A stretch of 42,896 nt of DNA from an uncultured Ferrovum sp. (lineage in GTDB: Bacteria; Pseudomonadota; Gammaproteobacteria; Burkholderiales; Ferrovaceae). Of the stretch, positions 1 to 8,079 are shown in pieces; the first letter of the stretch is position 1, and the number at the start of each line of letters is the position of its first letter. The stretch lies in the NCBI GenBank assembly GCA_903893215.1, contig CAITLJ010000069.1, forward strand, positions 1-42,896, given 5' to 3'. The notes below the pieces were generated by a model that saw only the letters and a list, made by a program, of their open reading frames with translations, was not told the origin of the DNA and did not search any database. Made by a program: the position numbers and the translations under genes.

Positions 1-193
1 AGGGGTGTCCGCGCAGGTGGGGCTTTGGACGGGCGCAGCCGTTCAGGCCGGATGCGGTCCGGGTATCAGGGTTCCAGGCTGAGGTGATGTCCCCGGTAAA
101 AACACCGCTTGAAATTCCTATGCTCCGGCGGCAAACCGCATGAAGCGATCGCGATTGGGTCCTGGTCCCACGTGAATATTCTGAGCGAGCCAG
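1..193. other. left edge, no gene recognised
   Basis: No supported gene. This sequence lies where the C-terminal part of the neighbouring ChaN-like gene should continue, but it does not read as that family, so a rearrangement or insertion junction may lie close to position 200. Its origin is not recognised. Confidence 0.4.
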
Positions 194-884
194 CTACGCT
201 CGCCGGCGTGATCGGGTTAGCACCTCCACGCCCTGCTGACCGATGCAGCTGATCGTCCAGGTCGGCGCTTCCGCCGCGATCACCGGCAGCCCATGGTCAC
301 GGGCAAACAGCAGCAGCGGCCGGTAGGACGGCCCGTAGTTGTCCCAGGCACGTCCGCGCTCGGTCAGCGCACGCTCGCCGATCCTGCCGGCGAGATACTC
401 GTCGAGCACCCCCTGGACGTCCCGCTCGAACTGTTCGAGCGAGAGCACCCATCCCGCGTCGCGCGTGAAGCGCGCGCCATAGCTTCAACTGGTGCAGGTG
501 GATGGCCAATTGGCCGTGGATTTCTCCGAAGAAGGCGACATCGTAGGATCCCAGCGCCCTGGTTAGGCCTTCGACATCGATCACGCGCGGCGCGCTGCCG
601 TAGGGTCCGGTGAGCACAAAGACGGAATCATAGAAATTACCCAGTGGTCGGGCCAGTGCGAAGCCGTCCGTGCTGGTAGCGATGCGTTCACCCGCAGGTG
701 CCGACACGTCTATGGCCGCCGCCACGGGATACCCCTGCGAAAGGCCCAGCGAGCCCGCGAGCCACAACGCACACACCTTCGAAAACGATCTGCCGCTGCC
801 GGTGGACGTGGCGGGCTTGGCGTGGGACGTGCGCTGGGCCTGAACCGTCATGGTAGGGCTCAAGGGTGCTGCATTGGAAGCCAC
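194..884 (-). pseudogene. ChaN/DUF399-like haem-associated lipoprotein family gene, frameshifted and truncated
   Basis: The N-terminal frame starts at 884 or at the ATG at 849. It has a hydrophobic export-like segment (ALWLAGSLGL, then AAA) and the conserved motif FFGEIHG followed by an AIHLHQLKLWRAL stretch, as in the ChaN/DUF399 family of putative haem-binding proteins. Near position 460 the similarity moves to another frame, LSLEQFERDVQGVLDEYLAG, which is the next conserved ChaN block. A shift equivalent to +1 (or loss of 2 bases) in a GC repeat therefore breaks the gene. The C-terminus also ends early at 194: the joined product would be about 230 residues, while family members are usually nearer 270-300. 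Family assignment rests on motifs read by eye; non-functionality is inferred from the two lesions. Confidence 0.65.
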
Positions 885-1057
885 AGTCTGGCATACGGCG
901 TCACCGGACAGGCATCGCTTGCCGAATGGGGCTGGGTGCTGCTGTTTACAGGGCTTGCAGGCTACCGGATACTCGGTCTCGCGCGGTCTGCCCCTTCTGC
1001 CCCAACGGTCGGCAGCATTCAGGACGCCCTCCCCTTTTCGAACGCAGGAGCCTGGGC

Positions 1058-2155
1058 ATGCCGAGATGCCAGCTGTGCCTCATCCTGGTAGTGCTGAGCC
1101 TGTCCCCGCCTGCACGTGCCACCATGCTGATCCTCGACACCCAGGCTGCCAAAGCCGTTCTGAGCGCGTTGAACACGTCGGCACTGTCCAGTGCCGAGGC
1201 GCATGCTATCGCGGAACTGCCGGGCAACCAGGGACTCATCCGCAAGGCCCTCAGCTACAAGATTGCAGTCAGCACCAACGCCTTCAGCGAGGCGCTGCTC
1301 GCGGCCGCCCACGGCAGCGCCCTCGACACCCCCACTGCGCGCTATCTTCATTTCGACCGCATCAAACCGAAGACCACCATGCTCGAAGCCTTGATCCGCA
1401 CCATCGAGACGCATCCGGCAGACTTCAATACCTGGGTCGTCGACCGGATCGACGCGTTCTCGCCCCCGAAATCGACGGTCAAGGTCAGCGGCTATCTGGT
1501 GGTAGGTGGCACCTCGGGCGGCTTCGCCTTTGACGACCCGGACTTCTTCCTGAACCTCGATCAGTTCGACGAGTTCGCACCGGCGCGGCTGCTGCTGGCG
1601 CATGAGTTCTATCACGCCGTCCAGGCTGCCCATCCCGTCGGCCCTGCAAATCCGCCGCCCCGCCCGCACACCACTGCTGGCGGGAGAGGGCCAGACCACA
1701 TGGTCTGCGAGCATCTGTCCGACCTGTTCGACAATCTCTACCAGGAAGGCTCGGCGAGCTATGTCGGGGATCCCTTGTTGCTCGATGCCGCCGGCGGTCA
1801 AGTGGCCGCGACGACGCGGGCCGAGTTCGAGACGGGACTGAAGCATCTCGGCGCCCATCGGACCTTGCTCGAACTGGCTGTCGTCGCGCTGCAGGCCCCC
1901 GATCCGGTGCCCTACGACGACATCTATGCACTCGGCTTCTACGTGCCCGAACCGCTCTACAAACTGGGTTACGTGATGGCCAAGGCCCTGGCGCAGGACC
2001 AGGGACCCGGTGCGCTTGCTGCCTTTCTCGGCCAACCCGGTTACGCCTTTGTGCAGCAGTATGCCCGGCTCCCGCTGTACGGGAAGGACCGGGACCACCC
2101 CGCCCTGGGCCCGAAGACCCTGCAAGCGATCCAGCGGCTCGCCTCAGGCTGCTAA
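1058..2155 (+). CDS. secreted putative zinc-dependent peptidase (DUF5700-like)
   Basis: A 365-residue protein. The start at 1058 is chosen because AGGAG at 1046-1050 precedes it and because it gives a clean signal peptide (LCLILVVLSLSPPARA) that would send the mature protein to the periplasm or outside. The zinc-peptidase motif HExxH appears as HEFYH at about residues 182-186. A glutamate in YQEGSASY near residue 230 is the likely third ligand. This HExxH plus EGxA pattern resembles DUF5700, a family of putative zinc-dependent peptidases without a known substrate. The gene stands alone between two damaged or odd genes on the same strand and is followed by a perfect palindrome. Activity is inferred from the motifs only. 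Confidence 0.65.
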   Translation: MPRCQLCLILVVLSLSPPARATMLILDTQAAKAVLSALNTSALSSAEAHAIAELPGNQGLIRKALSYKIAVSTNAFSEALLAAAHGSALDTPTARYLHFDRIKPKTTMLEALIRTIETHPADFNTWVVDRIDAFSPPKSTVKVSGYLVVGGTSGGFAFDDPDFFLNLDQFDEFAPARLLLAHEFYHAVQAAHPVGPANPPPRPHTTAGGRGPDHMVCEHLSDLFDNLYQEGSASYVGDPLLLDAAGGQVAATTRAEFETGLKHLGAHRTLLELAVVALQAPDPVPYDDIYALGFYVPEPLYKLGYVMAKALAQDQGPGALAAFLGQPGYAFVQQYARLPLYGKDRDHPALGPKTLQAIQRLASGC

Positions 2156-2179
2156 CGCGCGATGCCCGGGCATCGCGCG
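2156..2179. terminator. perfect palindrome after the peptidase gene
   Basis: A 24-bp perfect palindrome begins immediately after the peptidase stop codon (12-bp arms meeting at CCCGGG). It could form a strong hairpin when transcribed and end or stabilise the transcript. There is no T-run, so intrinsic termination is uncertain. Confidence 0.4.
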
Positions 2180-2486
2180 CATGCGCACATGCTGCAGGTC
2201 GAAGCGTGCGTGCGGAGCGGGCGGCAGTCAACGCCATGCCTTTGCTTCACTGCTTTCTGAAGCCGTTCCAGAAGACCAGCGAGGCAAATTGTGAACTGGG
2301 CTGCCAGCGCTACCCGGATTTGATCGAGAAACTTGGAACATGACGGAACAACGCTTCGAGTCGATAGCCGTGCGTTAGCCGTGAGATGGCCCCTGACACA
2401 TTGAGGCGTTAATTTTGGTAAGCTCAATCAGCGGCGCGCGGATTTCTGGCGTCCGGGCCCCTCCTTCGTTCCATGGAGACCTCAAG
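2180..2486. other. intergenic region upstream of the amidohydrolase
   Basis: About 300 bases without a supported gene. A possible promoter lies near 2400-2430 (TTGAGG followed by an AT-rich TTAATTTTGGTAAG stretch). The Shine-Dalgarno GGAGA at 2475-2479 sets the start at 2487. Nothing else recognised. Confidence 0.35.
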
Positions 2487-3533
2487 ATGCGTGCCTTCTC
2501 GATTTTCCTGGGGCTGCTAGTACTTCTTGGGCTGCCCGTGGCGGATGCCGCAGATTCGGGCGCGCGGTCAGGCCCCGCGCTCGCGCTGCCGCCTGCCGAT
2601 GCGCGGCATTTCGTGATCCAGTCATCGGCCGGAAAACATGGCGATTCCTGGTATTGGGAGGACCGCGAAGGGCACCGGGGCGGTCGCGAAAGCATGAACT
2701 TGCGCGGCCAGGTCTGGGAAGTCGATATGCAGGGCACGCAAGGTGCGGACGGTATACCGACCAGTCTCGTCATTCACGGAGTCTCGCCCCAGGGCGACGC
2801 CAGCGAAAGCTTTGCCATCGAACACGGCACGGCACGGTGGCGCAGCCCGATTGATCAGGGGCAAGCCGAGTATGTCGGAAAGGCCTTCTACGTTTCACAG
2901 GGCGGGCCGATTGCGAGCACCATTTGGCTGCTGGAGCGGCTCCTTGCGTCGCCCGATCGGCGGCTAGGCGCATTGCCTGGCGGTCTGCTCAGTGCCGAAG
3001 AACTGGATACCCTGGAGGTTGGTGGTGGCAGTGTGCCGAAGCAGACCGTGCATCTTTGGTCGGTCAGCGGACTCAATGCTGCGCCAGTGCCTGTCTGGGC
3101 AGATAAGGCCGGACATTTCTTTGCATTGACCGCAGTACTGGGCTGGCTGCCGGAAGCCTATGCCGGTGAACAGCAGCGCCTGGAGGCGGCACAGGCGGGC
3201 GCAATGGCGCGCCAGACCGGGGAGATTGCACATCGCTTTCTGGCCGGGGAAGCACCCCCTCTGGCCTTTATCGACGTTCAAATTTTCGATGCCGAGGGGC
3301 TGCGGTTCACGCCACACCAGACCGTTGTCGTCGAAAAGGGGCGGATAAGCGCTGTCGGACCCGTTGCCAACGTGACAGTCCCAGGGACCGCCCGCAGGAT
3401 CGCAGGCCGGGGCATGACCCTGCTGCCAGGTCTGTGGGACCGCCACATGCATGTGGCCGATGACTCCACCGGTGTCCAGGAGCTCTCGCTCGGCGTGACC
3501 TCGGTGCGTGACCCCGGCAACAATGACGCGTGA
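2487..3533 (+). CDS. amidohydrolase, N-terminal half (split gene)
   Basis: 348 residues with a signal peptide (FSIFLGLLVLLGLPVADA). A roughly 250-residue N-terminal region is followed by the first strand of an amidohydrolase fold: IDVQIFDAEG...VVVEKGRISAVG, then the metal-binding HxH in LLPGLWDRHMHV (H320, H322) and GVTSVRD. The frame stops with TGA at 3531-3533 just after SVRDPGNNDA, in the middle of the conserved domain. The rest of the domain continues in another frame from the overlapping GTG at 3530. The start is supported by GGAGA at 2475-2479. The HxH ligands are here and the remaining ligands are in the next frame, so this half alone cannot form the active site. One deleted G after GACGCG would explain the break. 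Confidence 0.7.
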   Translation: MRAFSIFLGLLVLLGLPVADAADSGARSGPALALPPADARHFVIQSSAGKHGDSWYWEDREGHRGGRESMNLRGQVWEVDMQGTQGADGIPTSLVIHGVSPQGDASESFAIEHGTARWRSPIDQGQAEYVGKAFYVSQGGPIASTIWLLERLLASPDRRLGALPGGLLSAEELDTLEVGGGSVPKQTVHLWSVSGLNAAPVPVWADKAGHFFALTAVLGWLPEAYAGEQQRLEAAQAGAMARQTGEIAHRFLAGEAPPLAFIDVQIFDAEGLRFTPHQTVVVEKGRISAVGPVANVTVPGTARRIAGRGMTLLPGLWDRHMHVADDSTGVQELSLGVTSVRDPGNNDA

Positions 3534-4540
3534 CCTTGGACCGCCGACGCCGCGCGAGTGCAGGTGATCTGCTGTTTCCGCATGTATATGCCTCGTCCTG
3601 GATTGACGGCAAGGGGCCCTACTCGGCTCAGGCAGCAAACATCGCGACCAGCGAAGCCGAGGCCATCGCGCGCGTGGACGAGGCAAAGGCAAAAGGGCAG
3701 ACGGGCGTGAAGTTCTACGGCACCTTCAACCCGGCTTGGCTGCGCCCGGCGATTGCCGAGGCGCACAAGCTGGGACTGCACGTGCACGGACACATTCCCG
3801 CCGGGATCCGGCCGCTGGATGCCGTCGATGCCGGTTATGACGAGATCACTCACATTAACTGGGTCATCATGCAAGCCTTGCCCGATAGCGTCATCGAGGT
3901 CTCCAACGGCATCATGCGTTTCGAGGGACCCGGTCGCTACGCCAAGGATGTCGACCTGGACGGGCCGGCCATGCGCGCGATCCTCGGCGCGATGGTCCAA
4001 AAACATATCAGCAGCGATCCCACCATGGTCGCTTTCGAGGGTTTGTACGTCCCCGACAACGGCGACCTTTCCCCGGCCTATTCGCCCTTCGTGGGGACGT
4101 TGCCGCCCTCGGTCGAGCGCGGATTCCGCAGTGGCGGGTTCGCTGTCCCCAAGGATCTGACGCGTGCCGATTACAGGGCGAGTTGGGCGCGCATGGTTGC
4201 CCTGCTGGGGCGGATGCACAAGGCTGGCATTCGGATCGTCGCCGGCACTGATGGCAGCGGCATAGAGATCATCCGCGAGCTCGAAATTTACCAGGAGGCA
4301 GGTTTCAATGCCGCCGAGGCGCTGGCGGCCGCGACCATCGAGCCAGCGCGGCTGAACGGCGTTGAGGAAACCACGGGATCAATCAAGGTTGGCAAGACCG
4401 CTGACTTGGTCCTGATCGAGGGCGATCCCTCGGTCCGGCTGGCGGACCTGCGCCAGACCCGACAAGTAGTTCTCGCCGGCCGCCCGCTCGACCCGGACGC
4501 CTTGCGAACGGCCGCTGGCTTCTCCGGCCGGCCGCGCTGA
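3530..4540 (+). CDS. amidohydrolase, C-terminal half (split gene)
   Basis: 336 residues that continue the amidohydrolase: FPHVYASSWIDGKGPYS, KFYGTFNPAWLRPAIAEAHKLGLHVHGHIP (metal His), DEITHINW (metal His), AGTDGSG (catalytic Asp), and a C-terminal strand GKTADLVLIEGDPS. It begins at a GTG that overlaps the preceding TGA (GTGA). This could be translational coupling or simply chance at a frameshift scar. Joined, the two frames give about 684 residues, normal for periplasmic amidohydrolases with a long N-terminal extension. Such enzymes cleave cyclic amides or acyl-dipeptides; the substrate cannot be told. The neighbouring M19-like gene suggests a peptide or amide catabolic role (inference). 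Confidence 0.7.
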   Translation: MTLDRRRRASAGDLLFPHVYASSWIDGKGPYSAQAANIATSEAEAIARVDEAKAKGQTGVKFYGTFNPAWLRPAIAEAHKLGLHVHGHIPAGIRPLDAVDAGYDEITHINWVIMQALPDSVIEVSNGIMRFEGPGRYAKDVDLDGPAMRAILGAMVQKHISSDPTMVAFEGLYVPDNGDLSPAYSPFVGTLPPSVERGFRSGGFAVPKDLTRADYRASWARMVALLGRMHKAGIRIVAGTDGSGIEIIRELEIYQEAGFNAAEALAAATIEPARLNGVEETTGSIKVGKTADLVLIEGDPSVRLADLRQTRQVVLAGRPLDPDALRTAAGFSGRPR

Positions 4541-4718
4541 CATTTCGCCCGCGGCCTTTGATGGGCGGCACGCCTGTCAGCGGGCCCGCCGAAACGGCGG
4601 CTGCCATGAACGATGGAGTGCGCGCACCGGGGGAGCCGGAAGCGAACCGACGCAAACAGCCGTAGATGAAACCGGACGGGTCAACCAAGGGCTGTTGCCC
4701 TACGCAATGGAGGTAATC

Positions 4719-5852
4719 ATGCAGCGTCGTCGCACATTCCTTGCCGCGCTCGCAGCTTGCGCTGGCGCAAGTTGGCAACTTTCGCGCGCGGGCGGCATTG
4801 AGGCCTTCGGCGCCGAAAAGTATGCCCAGGCCATTGTGATTGATGCACTCGGTGGGCCAGGCGGCTTTGCACCGGACCTGCCTGACGACGCACCCTTTCC
4901 CCCCGCATTTTTGGCGGATGTCCGGGCCTCCGGTGTGACCCTTGCGCATGTCACGGTCGGCGAGGTGGGCAATGCTCCCGATCGGTTCGAAAAGACCATC
5001 GAGAGTTTGGCAGGTGTCGAGCATGAGATTGCATCTCACCCCGACATCTTCCTGAAAGTCCTGCGAGCTTCCGACATTAAGCTCGCCAAATCGACGAACC
5101 GAATGGGATTGGTGTACGGTTTTCAGGATACGTCGATGTTGCAGGGCGACCTGAAACGCTTATCTCTCTTCCATGACCTCGGGATTCGCATCTGCCAGCC
5201 GACCTATAACCGTCGCAATCTAATGGGTGATGGCTGTCTGGAACCCGGAAATGCCGGGCTGAGCCGTCTTGGATTCGAATTCGTGGCAGAGGTGAATCGC
5301 CTGCACATCTTGCTTGACCTGAGCCATGCGGGGGTCAAGACCATCGCAGACGGAATTCAGGCCTCAACCGCGCCTGCTGCGATCACCCATACCGGCTGTC
5401 GGGCGCTGGTGGATGTCCCCCGCAATACGCATGACCGCGAACTTCGCGCCTTGGCCGATCGCGGCGGTGTTGCAGGCATCTACTTCATGCCGTTCCTGAA
5501 AGGGACCGGCCAGCCGCATGCCGAGGACCTGATCCGCCATCTGGATCACGCTGTCAATGTCTGCGGGGAAGATCATGTCGGGCTGGGAACCGATGGAAAC
5601 ATTTCTGGCATTGAATTGAATGACAAATATCGCGAGTTCCAGAAGAACTTCTACGAGTCCCGCGCAAAGGCAGGAATCGCTGCCCCGGGCGAGGCGGCAG
5701 ACGTATTCAACCTTATTCCCGAGTACAACGAGCCACGACGCTTTGCGAGACTCGCCGACGACCTTTCACGGCGCGGCTGGCCGGACCGCAGGATAGAAAA
5801 GGTTCTGGGTGCGAATTTTGCGCGGCTCTTTGCGGAAGTCTGGGGCGCCTGA
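4719..5852 (+). CDS. M19 (renal dipeptidase-like) family protein, exported, atypical metal site
   Basis: 377 residues. The start at 4719 is chosen for the GGAGGT just upstream and because it exposes an RRR-containing, Tat-like signal (MQRRRTFLAALAACAGASW). The fold signature of membrane dipeptidases is visible: ILLDLSHAG (zinc His), AAITHTGCRAL (zinc His), CGEDHVGLGTDG, and a C-terminal GGxNFxRLF-like segment (VLGANFARLF). The usual N-terminal zinc motif HxD (DGHNDL) is replaced by IDALGGPG, and the bridging glutamate region reads GFQDTSM. Two or three of the five metal ligands therefore appear missing. The family hydrolyses dipeptides and some beta-lactams. This member may be a divergent hydrolase or catalytically dead. 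It follows the split amidohydrolase on the same strand by 178 bp. Confidence 0.65.
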   Translation: MQRRRTFLAALAACAGASWQLSRAGGIEAFGAEKYAQAIVIDALGGPGGFAPDLPDDAPFPPAFLADVRASGVTLAHVTVGEVGNAPDRFEKTIESLAGVEHEIASHPDIFLKVLRASDIKLAKSTNRMGLVYGFQDTSMLQGDLKRLSLFHDLGIRICQPTYNRRNLMGDGCLEPGNAGLSRLGFEFVAEVNRLHILLDLSHAGVKTIADGIQASTAPAAITHTGCRALVDVPRNTHDRELRALADRGGVAGIYFMPFLKGTGQPHAEDLIRHLDHAVNVCGEDHVGLGTDGNISGIELNDKYREFQKNFYESRAKAGIAAPGEAADVFNLIPEYNEPRRFARLADDLSRRGWPDRRIEKVLGANFARLFAEVWGA

Positions 5853-6009
5853 CGCGCTTGCAGTCGGGTAGTGCGGCAAGCTCCCGCGCTGCTCGAGCCG
5901 GCGGTTCAGTAGCGTGCCACGACCTGAAGTGCCATTACTGCAATGGCGGCCACGATCGGGGACGCCCCGATGCAAACAGTCCGTTCGTGCACTGCGGCGA
6001 ACAGGGCTC

Positions 6010-6038
6010 TTATTCGCCGCATAAAATGCCGTGAATAA
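6010..6038. promoter_or_regulatory. possible promoter/operator upstream of the Fic gene
   Basis: TTATTC at 6010-6015 and GAATAA at 6033-6038 form an inverted repeat with 17 bp between the arms. It surrounds ATAAAAT, which resembles a -10 box. It lies just upstream of GGAGGAAATG at 6050-6059. Operator function is inferred from position and symmetry only. Confidence 0.3.
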
Positions 6039-6191
6039 ATTGCTGGTGCGGAGGAAATGTCCCATCATCTCCGCATGGATAGCGGCAATTAGACCTACCT
6101 CTGGCAGGCCAGTGACTCGCCAAGCTGGCGCTTTGACCTTGCTGCACTGGCACAGCCACTAGCCAGCGTCAGCCGAGCGCAGGGGCTGTCG

Positions 6192-7193
6192 ATGGGCCGA
6201 CTGATCGACGTCGGGATGCCCTTGCGTGACCAGACAAGCCTGTCGGCGTTGACTGAGGACGTCATCAAGACAAGCGAGATCGAAGGAGAGCGGCTCAGCG
6301 TCGCCTCAGTGCGCTCATCCATCGCTCGTCGACTCGGCGTCGACATTGGCGCGCTGGCCCCGGTTGATCGTCACGCCGAAGGCGTGGTCGAGATGGTGCT
6401 CGACGCGACCGTCAACTGCAACGCCCCGGTCACACGGGACCGGTTGTTCGGGTGGCACGCTGCCCTGTTCCCCACAGGCTATTCGGGCCTGGTCAAGATC
6501 ACGGTGGGCGGCTGGCGCGACGATGCCAACGGTCCGATGCAAGTGGTCTCTGGTCGGGTGGGGCGCCAACGTGTGCATTTCGAAGCGCCGCCGGCCGATC
6601 GGCTGGAATCCGAAATCGACCGCTTTTTGGCATGGGCCAACAGTGCATCGGTTGAGCCGCCGCTGATCAAGGCCGGACTCGCGCACCTGTGGTTTGTCAC
6701 CCTGCACCCGTTCGATGACGGCAACGGGCGCATCGCGCGCGCCGTCGGCGACCTGTTCCTGGCCCGAGTTGATGGCAGCCCCCAGCGCTTCTACAGCCTG
6801 TCGGCGCAGATCCAGCGAGAGCGAAAGGCCTACTACGACATGCTGGAGCGCACCCAGAAGCATTCGCTGGATGTCACAGAGTGGCTCGCCTGGTTTCTCG
6901 AGACGCTGCACCGGGCCGTCGACCTCGCACAGCACACAGTCGATGCCGTGCTGGCCAAGACGCGGTTCTGGCAGCGTTGGGCCTCGACGCCGCTAAACGA
7001 GCGGCAGGTGACTCTGGTCAACCGATTGCTTGATGGCTTCGAAGGCAAGCTCACCAGCAGCAAGTGGGCGGGGATCGCCAAATGCTCCTCGGACACTGCC
7101 CTGCGCGACATCACGGATTTACTGGCGCGTGGCATCTTGCGCAAATCAGACGCTGGTGGACGGAGTACCAGCTACGAACTGAACTACCCCTGA
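6192..7193 (+). CDS. Fic family AMP-transferase, N-terminus interrupted by a nonsense codon
   Basis: Fic proteins usually transfer AMP from ATP to a hydroxyl of a target protein. The complete core motif HPFDDGNGRIAR is present, preceded by the self-inhibitory helix motif TSEIEGER ((S/T)xxxE(G/N)) near the N-terminus. The C-terminal 60 residues look like a winged helix (SKWAGIAKCSSDTALRDITDLLARGIL). The same frame continues upstream as TYLWQASDSPSWRFDLAALAQPL, the conserved start of the DUF4172 domain that precedes this Fic type. That extension is cut from the in-frame ATGs at 6057 and 6075 by a TAG at 6090-6092. The ATG at 6192 has no Shine-Dalgarno. Either a shortened protein lacking about 35 residues is made, or the gene is dead. 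A G-to-A change (TGG to TAG) would explain it. Confidence 0.75.
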   Translation: MGRLIDVGMPLRDQTSLSALTEDVIKTSEIEGERLSVASVRSSIARRLGVDIGALAPVDRHAEGVVEMVLDATVNCNAPVTRDRLFGWHAALFPTGYSGLVKITVGGWRDDANGPMQVVSGRVGRQRVHFEAPPADRLESEIDRFLAWANSASVEPPLIKAGLAHLWFVTLHPFDDGNGRIARAVGDLFLARVDGSPQRFYSLSAQIQRERKAYYDMLERTQKHSLDVTEWLAWFLETLHRAVDLAQHTVDAVLAKTRFWQRWASTPLNERQVTLVNRLLDGFEGKLTSSKWAGIAKCSSDTALRDITDLLARGILRKSDAGGRSTSYELNYP

Positions 7194-7390
7194 CCGGAGA
7201 CAAGTGGACGTGCCGGCGCGTTCGCGCCCGCCAATAACCATGCCCCGACGTTGCCGCGCCAGCAGGAGACAATTTCACCGGTCGAGGACGCTGGCGCGGT
7301 GGCCCCCAACCCGCCCGATGCCACCCAAATAGTGGCGCAAGTTACCGGTGAAATTCGTCCGATAATACGTTGTTATTATTACATAAAAAT

Positions 7391-7410
7391 TGGTGTAGGC
7401 GGCGGGAATG
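7391..7410 (+). repeat. degenerate third copy of the att core
   Basis: TGGTGTAGGCGGCGGGAATG matches the 20-bp att core at 18 of 20 positions and lies 201 bp to its left in the same orientation. It may be the relic of an earlier integration into the same tmRNA 3' end, or a decayed attL of a tandem element whose body was lost. Confidence 0.5.
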
Positions 7411-7558
7411 CTCGGTCTCGCCTGACGGCGATCCCTCGGCCCTCGCTGGCCGCTCGGGCCCGCCATCCGCTGCCGCGTCTGGCGTCCGGCGCAGTCCAAA
7501 GGACTGCGCTCGTCGAACCCGAAGGCGGGTTCTCATCCACACCGCCCCTTCAAGCAAT

Positions 7559-7584
7559 AAAAAAGGCCCCAGAGGGGCCCTTTT
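7559..7584 (-). terminator. probable native tmRNA terminator, displaced by the element
   Basis: Hairpin GGCCCC-AGA-GGGGCC (7565-7579) with an A-run at 7559-7564, which gives a T-run on the minus strand. T residues also follow on the plus strand, so it may work both ways. It lies 12 bp outside the left att repeat. Before integration it would have been just downstream of the tmRNA 3' end, which reads on the minus strand. Confidence 0.6.
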
Positions 7585-7591
7585 CATTGCT

Positions 7592-7611
7592 TGGTGGAGG
7601 CGGCGGGAATC
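7592..7611 (+). repeat. attL
   Basis: TGGTGGAGGCGGCGGGAATC, identical to the tmRNA 3' end at 21428-21447. It marks the left boundary of the integrated element. Confidence 0.85.
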
Positions 7612-7718
7612 AACCTAATCATGTCTCGCAATGCTTCGCGCAACGTTTGCCGTTTTGTTCTCAGCTTTGTTCCCAGTCTTGCCGGCGGGGGCTTTGAGGA
7701 CGCCGGTTCGGTAGGGAA

Positions 7719-8078
7719 TCAATGCAGATATTTCACGGCTGCAACCAAAATTCCCAAGCATGTGAACACCGTGCCGATCATCCATTTCAGCGTGTTGTTG
7801 TTGACTTCATGAACGGCGGTATTCACTTTTTGATTCAAGGTGGCGCTTTCTGCAAAACCGGCTTTGATCTCTCCGCGCAACTCCGCCATCGCGGTGCTGG
7901 TAGCTACATGCTCAAGCTTTGTCTCGATACGGGCGAGTCGATCCCCGACGTCGCGGGCGAAGTCTTCTAGTTTCCCAAGACGAATTTCCATGTCTGAACT
8001 TCCCCCGTCCCCGCCGGCCGTTGATCCAGGACCTGAGGTACCTGGCTGGGGTCCGCGGATGTTTTGAACCGTACCCAT
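7719..8078 (-). CDS. XhlA-like phage protein, coiled coil plus C-terminal membrane segment
   Basis: 119 residues. A flexible Gly/Ser/Pro-rich N-terminus (about 28 residues) is followed by a heptad-rich segment (MEIRLGKLEDFARDVGDRLARIETKLEHV), then a helix ending in a transmembrane segment (LKWMIGTVFTCLGILVAAVKYL). This order matches XhlA/haemolysin-like phage proteins, which are membrane-associated and often found with holins. Function in this element is unproven: it may assist lysis or simply be a membrane-anchored accessory protein. An alternative start is ATG at 7991, preceded by GGGGGAAG, giving 90 residues. It is the last gene before attL and begins 1 bp after the preceding gene ends, so the two are probably co-transcribed. 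Confidence 0.6.
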   Translation of the reverse strand: MGTVQNIRGPQPGTSGPGSTAGGDGGSSDMEIRLGKLEDFARDVGDRLARIETKLEHVATSTAMAELRGEIKAGFAESATLNQKVNTAVHEVNNNTLKWMIGTVFTCLGILVAAVKYLH

Positions 8079-8079
8079 A

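Larger units (their letters stand above)
7194..7591. other. intergenic region left of the element: hairpins, att-like relic, old tmRNA terminator
   Basis: No supported gene. Contents in order: inverted repeat arms AATTTCACCGGT (7270-7281) and ACCGGTGAAATT (7344-7355); an AT-rich stretch 7363-7390; an att-like sequence 7391-7410; two adjacent hairpins at 7490-7508 (CGCAGTCC-AAA-GGACTGCG) and 7515-7532 (GAACCCG-AAGG-CGGGTTC); and a terminator at 7559-7584. The hairpins resemble dispersed structured repeats. Frames that cross this stretch are G+C-driven and unconvincing. Confidence 0.5.

Noticed and set aside
7251-7697. Plus-strand frame crossing attL and the terminator
   Set aside because: It runs through hairpins, a terminator and the attachment repeat, typical of spurious annotations next to tRNA-like 3' ends.
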